A stretch of 32,713 nt of DNA from assembly GCA_021847795.1 (NCBI GenBank), contig JAJZPZ010000020.1, forward strand, positions 1 through 32,713. Reading direction: 5' to 3'. The stretch comes from Nitrospirota bacterium. Lineage in GTDB: Bacteria; Nitrospirota; Thermodesulfovibrionia; Thermodesulfovibrionales; Dissulfurispiraceae. Position 1 is the first letter of the stretch, and the number at the start of each line of letters is the position of its first letter. This document shows positions 8,026 to 15,286 of this stretch, piece by piece. A program made the position numbers and the translations under genes. The notes below the pieces were generated by a model, which did no database searches, was not told where the DNA came from, and saw only the letters and a program-made list of their open reading frames with translations.

Positions 8026-9375
8026 TCGCTTAGCGGGGAAATAGACGGTGAAGGTCGAGCCTTTTCCGAATCGGCTCTGCACGTCGATTCTTCCTTGATG
8101 AGCTTCGACGAGCTCTTTGACGATGGAGAGCCCGAGGCCGAGGCCGCCTGCGTACTTCTTATAAAATCTTTCGAAGATGAAGGGCAGGTCTTCCTCTTTT
8201 ATCCCGACTCCCGTATCGGCGACCTCGATAAATACCTCTGCATTCTTACTGCCTGCTTTGATCAGGACATGTCCACCCTTTGTTGTCGCCTTTAAGGCAT
8301 TGCTGAGGAGATTAATGACAATCTGGCTCAGCCTGTCAGGGTCAACATAGATAAGCGAGCCATCATTGCATTGAAAGTCGAGGCTTATGCCTTTTTCGCT
8401 GAAGAGGATACCGAATCGCTCGGTTATGTTCTGCAGGAAAGGCTTGAGTTCCATATCCCTGGGCTTGAGAGACAGCCTGCTCGCCTCTGCATCGAAAAGG
8501 TCTTCGATGCCTTCGAGCATGCTTTTGAGCCGGTCCAACTCTGCATTTATGGATGCGAGATTCTCCTTCGTCAGGGGATGCAAGTCGTCAATCATCCCTT
8601 CGAGCTCGCTCTTCATGGCTCCCAGAGGCGTTCTGAGCTCATGGGCAACGTTGGCGAGCAGTTTTTTTCTGAGGGATTCCTGCATATCGAGGCTCCGGGC
8701 CATTGTGTTGAACGTATCCGAGAGTATCCTGATCTCGTCATTGCTTGTAACTGTCACCCTGCTTTTGAGATCGCCCTTGCCGATGGACCGCGCGGCGAGA
8801 GTGAGCTTCTTGATCGGGTCGGTCAGTTTTCTTGAGAAGACAACGCTCAACAGCAGAGCAAGACCGCCTAAAGCGAGGAGCGACAGCATGAGGAACCGAT
8901 TAGACCGTGTAATAAAAACCGGCTCCCTCCTGGGTCTCAGGAATTTGACCTCAAGCGAACCTATCTCCTGCCCTCTCAGGAATAAAGGGTAAGATATAAA
9001 CTCGCCTGTCGCCCCTGAAGCCTTGAATTGTGCAACCGCGGGAATCCTCCTTGCCATGGGCCCGGGAAGAGCAGCCAGTGCCTTTTTGGTATCAGTCATT
9101 ATGGTCCCGTTACTATCTTTTATCTTTACCTCAAGGCCGAGCATGAGGGCCCATATCATATCTTCGGTAATGACCTCATCATTCCAGCCGTCATATTTCG
9201 CATAGGTATTCTCAAGGTCGGCGATGACCCAATAGACCCTGTCCTCCTGCTCCCCTTCCAGGTATTCGCGAAAGTCCTTGATCATCAGCTCGCGCAGGAG
9301 GAGGGCTGCCGAGAGGGCTATAGCAGATACCGCAATAAGAAGGATAAGGAATTTGATCCACAGACTCTTAAGCAT
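8020..9375 (-). CDS. Membrane sensor histidine kinase (HAMP-HisKA-HATPase)
   Basis: A 451-aa sensor kinase in the inner membrane. Transmembrane helix 1 is at about 8-28, a periplasmic sensing region at 30-158 and transmembrane helix 2 at about 160-180. A HAMP domain spans 180-235. The phospho-acceptor His245 is in the H box HELRTPLG, followed by the N box (NLLSNA, around 355-360), G1 (DTGVGI, 387-392) and G2 (GLGLGL, 411-416). All catalytic motifs are intact. Its ATG overlaps the regulator's stop by 8 bp (ATGCTTAA), so the pair is co-translated. With the adjacent ZraP-like gene, a role in metal or envelope stress sensing like CpxA or ZraS is likely but not proven. Confidence 0.92.
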   Translation of the reverse strand: MLKSLWIKFLILLIAVSAIALSAALLLRELMIKDFREYLEGEQEDRVYWVIADLENTYAKYDGWNDEVITEDMIWALMLGLEVKIKDSNGTIMTDTKKALAALPGPMARRIPAVAQFKASGATGEFISYPLFLRGQEIGSLEVKFLRPRREPVFITRSNRFLMLSLLALGGLALLLSVVFSRKLTDPIKKLTLAARSIGKGDLKSRVTVTSNDEIRILSDTFNTMARSLDMQESLRKKLLANVAHELRTPLGAMKSELEGMIDDLHPLTKENLASINAELDRLKSMLEGIEDLFDAEASRLSLKPRDMELKPFLQNITERFGILFSEKGISLDFQCNDGSLIYVDPDRLSQIVINLLSNALKATTKGGHVLIKAGSKNAEVFIEVADTGVGIKEEDLPFIFERFYKKYAGGLGLGLSIVKELVEAHQGRIDVQSRFGKGSTFTVYFPAKRS

Positions 9376-10069
9376 CTTGTTTGCCTGAGAACCGGTAGCC
9401 TACACCGTAGATGGTAAGAATGATTTTGGGCTCACCGGGGTCATCCTCGATCTTTTGCCTGATATGCCGGATGTGGGCGTCGATACTCCGCTCGTATCCA
9501 TCGAATTGATAACCTAATGCCTCTTCCACGAGCTCTTTTCTTGAGAATGTCTTGCCGGGATGCGAAGCGAGGGTATAGAGGATTTTGAATTCGGTGGGCG
9601 TCAGATTGAGCGCCTGTCCTTCTCTCTTTGCCTCATACCGCTGTCCGTCGATCAGCAAGGAACCGTCATCAAAGCTCATCAGCTCTGCACTGCTCAGGTC
9701 CCTCTTTTCAGACCGTTTCAACACAGACTTTACCCGGAAGACCAATTCTCTGGGACTGAACGGTTTCACGACATAATCGTCGGCGCCGAGGGCGAACCCC
9801 GCCAGCCGCTCCTCTTCGGTCGACCGCGAGGTGAGCATGATGACCGGAAAGTCCCCGGATTCTTTCATCTTCATGAAGACTTCTTCGCCGGACATGCCGG
9901 GCAGCATCAGATCCAGTATCAGCAGGAGGGGGACCTCTTTCTCCGCAGCCTCTACGGCATCCTTGCCCCGCTCGAAATGCTTGACGCTAAAACCGGCGCT
10001 CTCAAGATAGACCTTGACCATCCTCGCCATTTTTGCATCGTCCTCTACGACAAAGATAGAGTGGAACAC
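9368..10069 (-). CDS. OmpR-family response regulator
   Basis: A 233-aa transcription regulator. The receiver domain has acidic residues Asp10/Asp11, phosphorylation site Asp53 (LILDLMLPG), Thr80 and Lys102 (VVKPF). A winged-helix Trans_reg_C DNA-binding domain spans about 130-230 (LNLTPTEFKILYTLA, SIDAHIRHIRQKI, YGVGYRF). The start is a GTG with GGGAGGA about 6 nt upstream. A perfect TATAAT (minus strand, 10107-10102) lies 33 bp above the start with a weak -35. The regulator is first in the operon with the histidine kinase; its probable binding site is the 10-bp tandem repeat at 8006-8025. Confidence 0.94.
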   Translation of the reverse strand: MFHSIFVVEDDAKMARMVKVYLESAGFSVKHFERGKDAVEAAEKEVPLLLILDLMLPGMSGEEVFMKMKESGDFPVIMLTSRSTEEERLAGFALGADDYVVKPFSPRELVFRVKSVLKRSEKRDLSSAELMSFDDGSLLIDGQRYEAKREGQALNLTPTEFKILYTLASHPGKTFSRKELVEEALGYQFDGYERSIDAHIRHIRQKIEDDPGEPKIILTIYGVGYRFSGKQDA

Positions 10070-10282
10070 CCTTATCCTCCCTTATACTACATGAACAGGA
10101 AATTATACAATCACAATATCTTACACGTAGTCGCTTGAGGTAGTCGCTGCTCTCAGCCCCTCGGCCAATACATAATGATGAATACCCCCATATACGCCTC
10201 TCCTCAAAACAGCGGAAATTCAAGAGCATCTCCTTCATTATATCAGACCCAGGTCCGGCCCGGATCAAATGCTGTGACTGAG

Positions 10283-10301
10283 AGCTGCCTTTCCGGCAGC
10301 T
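10283..10301. other. Small stem-loop in divergent intergenic region
   Basis: AGCTGCC-TTTCC-GGCAGCT is a perfect 7-bp stem with a 5-nt loop. It lies 33 bp before the His-rich protein ATG. No gene upstream on the plus strand needs a terminator here, so it may belong to that gene's leader. The rest of 10070-10334 holds only the regulator promoter and a 9-bp direct repeat (GTAGTCGCT at 10127 and 10140). Confidence 0.3.
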
Positions 10302-10334
10302 TGCTTCGATTTTTCATTTATGTAATAATTTCAC

Positions 10335-10775
10335 ATGGCGCTACAGTCTAAACAACTGCGGATTCTCCTGCCTTCCCTCCTTTTCTGCGTGCTCATTGTT
10401 TTTGTGTTTTCACCTGTTGCCCATCTTTATGCCCATGACAGCTCCCACAATCAGGGTAGCTTCAATAACAAGGGCTTATTCGTCTCACATATTCACCATG
10501 ATGCCGAAGCGAAGCGGTTTTCGGTAATCCCCGAAAACGATACCAGCCGTCACGATCACCATTCACGTCTTACTCTGGAAACAGGGTAGGCAGGCAGACA
10601 GGCGGACTGCTGCATCCAGCATGCAACGCCGCCTGATGCGATGGCCGCAGCGAACCGGCTTTCTTTACCTTTAAATGAATTGCCTGGATTCACTATTCCT
10701 CAAGGTAATAGTGTTCATCCCCCAAGCAGTTTCACTTCATTGTTCTCAGGCCTCTCTCCTCCCTGCAGCATCTAA
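10335..10775 (+). pseudogene. His-rich exported protein split by one in-frame TAG
   Basis: The first 84 codons encode a signal peptide (LRILLPSLLFCVLIVFVF, cleavage near YAHD) and a His-rich segment (SHIHHDAE, RHDHHSR), then TAG at 10587-10589. The same frame continues open for 61 codons to TAA at 10773. That part reads like normal protein (ADCCIQHATPPDA, LPLNELPGFTIPQG, LSPPCSI). The simplest explanation is a single nonsense change such as CAG to TAG in a 145-aa gene. TAG is an ordinary stop elsewhere here (gatB, rluD, the decaheme cytochrome), so recoding is unlikely. His and CC residues suggest metal binding, and the gene is divergent from the metal-type two-component system. No ribosome site is visible. 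Readthrough or sequence error are alternatives. Confidence 0.55.
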
Positions 10776-10830
10776 GGCAGCCCGTATTTTCAGCAGATTA
10801 CGATAAACTTGCCTTTAAAGGGGAGGACAT

Positions 10831-11067
10831 ATGTTCAAGATCATTGTCGGCTTTTTATTCTTTGCATCTGCGTTGCCGCTTGGAGGCGCCTCGGCAGCCG
10901 ATAGGATTCTCTATGAAAAGAATTCCCTGTATCAATACATCGTAGTAAGCGAAGACAATAAGACCGGACTCAGATGCATCCATAACAATGAAAAGCGCCT
11001 CAAGCAGGGCGGGATGGTTCTTAGGTTTTCCGGGGACGGTTTATTTAATTCGTTACTGAGAAGCTAA
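10831..11067 (+). CDS. Truncated spermidine-synthase-like exported protein
   Basis: A 78-aa frame with an excellent ribosome site (AAAGGGGAGG, 5-6 nt before the ATG) and a signal peptide (residues 1-22, ending ASAA). Residues 24-62 (ADRILYEKNSLYQYIVVSED, then LRCIHNNEKRLKQGGM) match the N-terminal beta-domain of spermidine synthase-like proteins, where E-x-x-S-x-YQxI leads to a Q-x-x-M turn. The catalytic Rossmann domain that should follow is missing. After GGM the sequence becomes unrelated (VLRFSGDGLFNSLL) and stops, and no reading frame downstream restores it. It is therefore a gene remnant or a small protein derived from one. No activity is expected. Confidence 0.55.
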   Translation: MFKIIVGFLFFASALPLGGASAADRILYEKNSLYQYIVVSEDNKTGLRCIHNNEKRLKQGGMVLRFSGDGLFNSLLRS

Positions 11068-11204
11068 ATTCACAAGTCCAAGCCCCCAATCATCACACCC
11101 AAATGTGATAGAATAGCGTTACGTAAAATTTAAGTGATCCACTCGCCGGATTATTCTTAAGGATTATAACCAGTGCCCTACCCTATGCCTGAGGCGCATA
11201 TTGC

Positions 11205-12167
11205 ATGACAGAGGAAACTACACTTTCATCCAGGATCTCAACGAAGTTTGCCGGCAGGAGTCTTATGGATTTTCTCACCCTGCGCTTCAAGTATCAGACC
11301 GGCGACGAATGGAAGCGGATGATCGGGCGCGGGAAGGTGACGGTCAACGGGAAGGCGACAACGCCTGATCATCTCCTGAAAAAGAACGATATTGTAGCGT
11401 ATTCGAATGTCCGCAGCGAACCCCCTGTAGATGGAAATATACAGATTATGCATGAAGAAGAAACCTTTCTTGTTGCAAATAAACCGGGCAACCTGCCGTC
11501 GCATTCCGACGGCACTTACATCAGGAATACTTTAATTTGCCTGTTGCGCGAACGCATGGCCGGCAAGGGCTTCCAGGGCACCCTCCACCTGGCGCATCGC
11601 CTGGACCGTGAAACAAGCGGGATAATCGTTGCTGCAAAAGCAAAAACCGCACACCGGGCGCTCTTGCAGCAATTTGAAACCGGAACAGTAGAAAAAGAGT
11701 ATATTGCGATAGTCCGCGGAGCAATCAGCAACGATTCCTTTGAGGTCAGGGGGTTTTTAGTGCCTGACCGTGACAGCTGCATCTCGATAAAAAAGAAAGT
11801 CGTGTGCGATGACGGCGCAGACGCCAAGTACTCCGCCACTGTTTTTGAGGTGATGGAACGCTTCGCATCATGCACGATGGTGAGGTGCAGGCCAGTCACC
11901 GGCAGGACAAACCAGATCAGGATTCACCTGGCACATGCCGGCCATCCATTGCTGGGCGACAAGTTATATGGCAGGACCGACGATCAATTCCTTGCGTTTG
12001 TTAAGAATGTCAGGGCCGGACATTACGACCTGCTTCCCTGGCAGGAAACTCCGAGGCACCTTCTGCATGCCTCACGCCTCATCATAAATCATCCGCTGTC
12101 CGGGGAGCAGCTTGTATTCAATGCGCCCGTACCGGAAGACATGAGTTCATTCATCCGGCACAGCTGA
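11205..12167 (+). CDS. RluA-family RNA pseudouridine synthase
   Basis: A 320-aa pseudouridine synthase, the second in the window. An S4-like region covers residues 14-66. The catalytic motif HRLDRETSG contains Asp134, and later motifs TGRTNQIRIHLAHAGHPLLGD and HLLHASRL are intact. It is divergent from the protein at 3692-4621 (HRLDRETSG rather than HRLDKDTSG, and a longer insert near 260-285), so it probably targets a different RNA site; which one cannot be told. The start ATG has a modest GAGG about 9 nt upstream. It appears monocistronic. Confidence 0.88.
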   Translation: MTEETTLSSRISTKFAGRSLMDFLTLRFKYQTGDEWKRMIGRGKVTVNGKATTPDHLLKKNDIVAYSNVRSEPPVDGNIQIMHEEETFLVANKPGNLPSHSDGTYIRNTLICLLRERMAGKGFQGTLHLAHRLDRETSGIIVAAKAKTAHRALLQQFETGTVEKEYIAIVRGAISNDSFEVRGFLVPDRDSCISIKKKVVCDDGADAKYSATVFEVMERFASCTMVRCRPVTGRTNQIRIHLAHAGHPLLGDKLYGRTDDQFLAFVKNVRAGHYDLLPWQETPRHLLHASRLIINHPLSGEQLVFNAPVPEDMSSFIRHS

Positions 12168-12214
12168 CCGCCTGAATTAAATGCACACCCCTCCACCGGA
12201 GGAGATACAGAATT

Positions 12215-12258
12215 GCTGCTGATCTGTTGATAGATGTTGCTCCCTGAGCAAATCAGCG
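12215..12258. other. Nested stem-loop after the RluA-family gene
   Basis: An outer pair GCTGAT / ATCAGC encloses a perfect hairpin TTGCTC-CCT-GAGCAA. It lies between the convergent RluA-family gene and the 46-aa peptide gene. No T tract follows in either direction. It may be a weak shared transcript end. Confidence 0.3.
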
Positions 12259-12336
12259 GGTTGCCCGGCGGGGCACTGGACTCAGGGGAATCTCACTTCA
12301 TATCGGCATAATGCGCACAAAGGCAGGACAGGCCGG

Positions 12337-12477
12337 CTAATCATCAAAATAAAAATTGCCGAGAAACAAGGATATGGTCATCAGCAGCAGCATCAGAATA
12401 TACAGGAACCTGTTCATGATATCGTTTGCCGTATCAACAAGCTGGACCAGCAATTGGGGAACCATATCTATAGTCAT
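12337..12477 (-). CDS. 46-aa single-span membrane peptide
   Basis: An unlisted small gene. From ATG 12477 it encodes 46 residues: an N-terminal amphipathic stretch (MTIDMVPQLLVQLVDTANDI), then a hydrophobic helix at about 24-40 (FLYILMLLLMTISLFLG) and a short acidic tail (NFYFDD), ending at TAG. The ribosome site AAAGGAG is 8-9 nt upstream, as strong as any in the window. Codon use looks like its neighbours. Small membrane peptides like this can be toxins, regulators of membrane proteins or stress peptides. No family is recognised and no partner lies beside it on the strand. Confidence 0.65.
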   Translation of the reverse strand: MTIDMVPQLLVQLVDTANDIMNRFLYILMLLLMTISLFLGNFYFDD

Positions 12478-12673
12478 TTACAACACTCCTTTCCCTGAAT
12501 ACAGCCGGGAATGAAACCGGCAACGACATCTCTTGAACAATGCTGCACAAGGCAATCGCAAGCTCTGTCCAATGCCGGCTACCACCTGAAAATAGCCTAT
12601 CAGCAGGCCTTTTTGCAAGTTTCCAAAATGACAGGAGGGACCAGGGGCCCGGGCCCGGAAAGCAAGATTTTGC

Positions 12674-12701
12674 TTGACAAGCTGTTTTTATCTGCTAGAC
12701 T
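12674..12701 (+). promoter_or_regulatory. Candidate sigma70 promoter for the 3D-domain gene
   Basis: A perfect -35 TTGACA (12674-12679) is followed after 16 bp by TAGACT (12696-12701); a perfect TATAAT lies a little further on (12708-12713). The stretch 12478-12990 otherwise has no convincing gene. It ends in a long leader with a strong hairpin. Confidence 0.45.
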
Positions 12702-12916
12702 TTACCTTATAATCTCTGCTCACATCACCACGGTCGGAACACGTTCTTCATTCTGACACAGGTCACTGCGCTACTGCTCATCCTTCTCATCCTGGTCATC
12801 GGCCTTAATATGCACAGCTTCCATGTAATTTTTTCTGAAAGAGGTGCAATTGGGATACAGGAATATCATATGCTTTGCCCTGCGCAGTTGGAGTGCTCTC
12901 AAGAAACGGCTGTCCC

Positions 12917-12943
12917 ACGGAATGCCGGGCAGTGCCGGGCATT
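12917..12943 (+). other. Strong GC-rich hairpin in leader of 3D-domain gene
   Basis: GGAATGCC and GGCATTCC form an 8-bp perfect stem around an inner GGC...GCC repeat. It lies 48 bp upstream of my chosen start for the 3D-domain protein and could affect its expression. If the longer open frame from 12844 is used, the hairpin is inside coding sequence instead. Confidence 0.35.
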
Positions 12944-12990
12944 CCTGCCTTGTCCAGGGCATAAGACTCCGGGACCCCAGGCAGCTCGCA

Positions 12991-13461
12991 ATGCTCGTCT
13001 TCGCCTTTATCGGGATCGCCAGTGCAGTGGATTGGTCTCTCGGTCTTTTGCTGTCCCTGGGCATGCATCGCCCCGGCAGGTCCGGAATAATTGCCGAATC
13101 CAGCGCAGAGGCCGCATATCCCCGGAAAGGAACCGGCCAGGGGAATGGAAAGCGCAGGTATGATAGAAAAGGCAATTTCACCGCATATAACCCCGAACCC
13201 GCCCAGACAGGGCCCAACCCGTTTATCATGGCCTCGGGCAGGTACATTTACGATAAAGCAATCGCCTGCCCTGAAAAATACGATTTCGGGACCAAAATCG
13301 AGATAGAAGGCCTGGGGGTCTACACCTGCGAAGACAGGCTGGCTGAACGGTTCCGCGCACAGGAACGGTTTGATATCCTGATGTTTTCCAACAAAGAGGC
13401 CCAGGAGTTCGGGATACAACAATTGAGGTTCAGAGTAGTGCCGCCGGCTGTTGCTCTGTAA
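12991..13461 (+). CDS. 3D-domain (double-psi beta-barrel) exported protein
   Basis: The C-terminal half (residues about 57-150 of a 156-aa product) matches the 3D domain of MltA and RlpA/Yuiba-type cell-wall proteins: FTAYNPEPAQTG, MASGRYIYDKAIACP, YDFGTKIEIEGLGVYTCEDR, RFDILMFSNKEAQEFG. These domains form a double-psi beta-barrel with conserved Asp residues that acts on or binds peptidoglycan. Asp115 and Asp128 are present; the usual QTD is QTG here, so one conserved Asp may be lost. A hydrophobic N-terminus (LVFAFIGIASAVDWSLGLL) suggests export or membrane anchoring. The frame is open from a GTG at 12844 (205 aa), but that start has no ribosome site. The ATG at 12991 is preferred, with only a weak AGG upstream. 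Confidence 0.72.
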   Translation: MLVFAFIGIASAVDWSLGLLLSLGMHRPGRSGIIAESSAEAAYPRKGTGQGNGKRRYDRKGNFTAYNPEPAQTGPNPFIMASGRYIYDKAIACPEKYDFGTKIEIEGLGVYTCEDRLAERFRAQERFDILMFSNKEAQEFGIQQLRFRVVPPAVAL

Positions 13462-13671
13462 CAGCAAAGGCAGCCGGCCGATCATCTCTTCTTGCTTCCT
13501 TTACTTTTCCGGATTTTTCCGTGATAATTAAACAGCCTTGGACCCTGTTCCCGCACACTGCTTTCCCTGGCCGGGCACCTCTCCGGAATGGCTTGCCAGG
13601 TGCATTTGACAACATAAGCATTGCCCGCAGCAGCGCCATATGCTGCCATTATGCTGATAGGAGCGGACATT

Positions 13672-14712
13672 ATGAAAGACTCTCTTATCTCCGATGTAAA
13701 GTTCAATTGCGATGTCTCTGATGCGAAATTCTGGGGTTACTTTTCGCTGTGCGGGCTCCTGATGCGCTTCAGGGACCTCTACAGATCAGAGCGCAACCTG
13801 CCCCCCTGGGCCCCTATAGACCAGAAAGAGATCTCCGGCTGGATAGCGGAAAAAGAGGCCCGGTGGGCCGAACTGGAAGCAATGGACTTCAGGACCTTGA
13901 TGATTGAGGGAGAACAGTATGACCCTTTTGACATATCGGGAATCAATAATGCACTGAAACATACCGGTCTCATCTACGGAGCAGGATACGGGGTTTACAT
14001 GAAACCGAACTTCCTGCTTGCAGAACTGCAGGCGCGCACTGAAATTCTCGACTACACGGTCTACTTCGCAGAAAGAGAATTGGCACGAGATGTCTTTGTA
14101 TCTTCAGGCATGGTGCAGGGCAGGTGCATCTTCCTGAGACTTGAGCCCCTGCAGGCCTTCTTGTGGGAAAAGTTCCTCGAATCCGGGGCAAAGAAAAACC
14201 TCTACCTTGACTACGGGTTTCAGCATTATGGATTCAGCCCCGGACAGAACAGGGATGCGGGGTTTGAAAAGGACTTTAAAGAGATGGTACGGAACTATTC
14301 CGATGTGGTGCTGCACCATGAACTGGCCGAGGCTATGGAAGATGTCCCGGAATGGCCCGACATACTGACAAAAGCGGGAGACAGGGACACGGAACTCCTC
14401 ATAAGAGCCTTGAAAGACCTCATTTCCGACACCTCCGGGCATGGGCCCCTCAAAAAGATAATCCTGACCAAGGACAGGGGCGCCCTCGGCCTCTACACCG
14501 GTTTGATAGACGGATACAGAAAGGGCATGTATCCTGAGATACGGCAGGCATTCCAGAAGTTCGTCCTCCATGAAGAATGGCAGATCATGGAGGCTGCACG
14601 GGAAGCAGGCTACAGCAAGTTCATCGCATTGCGGGAGAAAGTTCTCGCATCTTACAAGGCGGGCAGGAGCAAAGAAAGCCTTTCGCGTGAGGTAAAGGCA
14701 TTACTTTCGTAA
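13672..14712 (+). CDS. Conserved protein of unknown function, Sfum_1244-like
   Basis: A 346-aa soluble protein without signal peptide or transmembrane helix. The start ATG has AGGAG 8 nt upstream; the frame extends 17 codons further to a poor TTG. Features include FWGYFSLCGLLMRFRDLYRS near the N-terminus, YDPFDISGINNAL around 99-111, GAGYGVYMKPNFLLAEL around 120-136, and an HHELAEAMED segment around 232-241 with clustered His and Glu that could bind metal. The pattern resembles a deltaproteobacterial/Nitrospirota family I remember as Sfum_1244; that name is from memory and the function is unknown. It appears monocistronic. Confidence 0.8.
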   Translation: MKDSLISDVKFNCDVSDAKFWGYFSLCGLLMRFRDLYRSERNLPPWAPIDQKEISGWIAEKEARWAELEAMDFRTLMIEGEQYDPFDISGINNALKHTGLIYGAGYGVYMKPNFLLAELQARTEILDYTVYFAERELARDVFVSSGMVQGRCIFLRLEPLQAFLWEKFLESGAKKNLYLDYGFQHYGFSPGQNRDAGFEKDFKEMVRNYSDVVLHHELAEAMEDVPEWPDILTKAGDRDTELLIRALKDLISDTSGHGPLKKIILTKDRGALGLYTGLIDGYRKGMYPEIRQAFQKFVLHEEWQIMEAAREAGYSKFIALREKVLASYKAGRSKESLSREVKALLS

Positions 14713-14792
14713 TCCTGTTTGTGTTGTTTGGCGAGTCCGCGGTGGAGAATCCGGAAAGCACCTTACCCTTTCGGGCAAGGCGCGCCTCGTTT

Positions 14793-14960
14793 TCAACTCA
14801 GGGAAAAGCTTAAGGATTCTTTAAGGAACAACTCAAGGGGATTTTTGAATGACATTTTAAGGGACTTGCTGCGCCTGTCCCTCCTAACCCGCTCTTCAGG
14901 GGAAACTTCATGCTCCTCAAAATTCTCATCCTCAGCAAAACCATTCAATACTAATTTCAT
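14793..14960 (-). CDS. 55-aa highly charged peptide
   Basis: An unlisted short gene. From ATG 14960 it encodes 55 residues with an acidic centre (FAEDENFEEHEVSPEERV), a basic stretch (RRDRRSKSLK) and a C-terminus with two short helices (KNPLELFLKESLSF). A strong GTGGAGG is 8 nt upstream; an in-frame ATG five codons earlier lacks one. No transmembrane segment or known domain. It is convergent with the 346-aa gene, with a CCTTACCC-TTTC-GGGCAAGG hairpin between them (14761-14780). Function unknown. Confidence 0.5.
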   Translation of the reverse strand: MKLVLNGFAEDENFEEHEVSPEERVRRDRRSKSLKMSFKNPLELFLKESLSFSLS

Positions 14961-15057
14961 ATCGACAACCTCCACAGAAATACAATCAAGCCCTGAAAGG
15001 GAACTAATATATTAACATTATTACAGGGGGTTATCAATAAAAAAGGGCACGTGAAAA

Positions 15058-15152
15058 AGAGTATGCATGTCAATTGATGAAAAGTGGAGGTGAAAGCCTG
15101 CCCGTACCGGGGGATCGGACCCGGCTGACTTGGAAGGCTTTGTTGATACTCT
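15058..15152. ncRNA. Candidate structured RNA in 300-bp gap
   Basis: Three nested perfect helices can be drawn: AGAGTAT (15058-15064) with ATACTCT (15146-15152), AAAGCCT (15093-15099) with AGGCTTT (15135-15141), and CCGGG (15107-15111) with CCCGG (15120-15124). A 28-nt purine-rich single-stranded arm (containing GTGGAGGTG) lies on the 5-prime side only. It lies in the otherwise empty gap 14961-15238. It does not match any riboswitch or housekeeping RNA I can recall. Strand is undecided. Confidence 0.35.
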
Positions 15153-15238
15153 GCCTTTTCAGTATCTTCCGCATGATCCCGTATTTTCGATATATTATGC
15201 TACGTTTTTACTACAGTTGAAGAAATTTTTCAAGGCAA

Positions 15239-15286
15239 AAGGCGGAGTGTTCTCAGCCCTCTGCAGCGTGCAATCAGCTCCGCCCT
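15239..15286 (-). terminator. Long-loop terminator after the 178-aa gene
   Basis: GGCGGAG pairs with CTCCGCC across a loop of about 30 nt, flanked by A and T runs (AAAA / TTTT). Read on the minus strand the stem is followed by TTTTGCCTTG. It overlaps the 3-prime end of the hypothetical gene. Confidence 0.5.

Noticed and set aside
10127-10148. GTAGTCGCT direct repeat, 13-bp period, as a second regulator box
   Set aside because: It does not match the 10-bp spacing or sequence of the 8006-8025 repeats and lies upstream of the -10 by a poor distance.
10587-10589. TAG as pyrrolysine or other recoding
   Set aside because: TAG is the ordinary terminator of several intact genes here and there is no recoding machinery or downstream signal. 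A nonsense mutation is simpler.
12511-12756. 81-codon plus-strand frame between the small membrane peptide gene and the 3D-domain gene
   Set aside because: No ribosome site, no recognisable domain, and it contains the best promoter of the region.
12805-13485. 226-codon minus-strand frame, longer than the 3D-domain gene on the other strand
   Set aside because: Its sequence has no domain or ribosome site, while the plus strand shows clear 3D-domain motifs. It is an antisense shadow.
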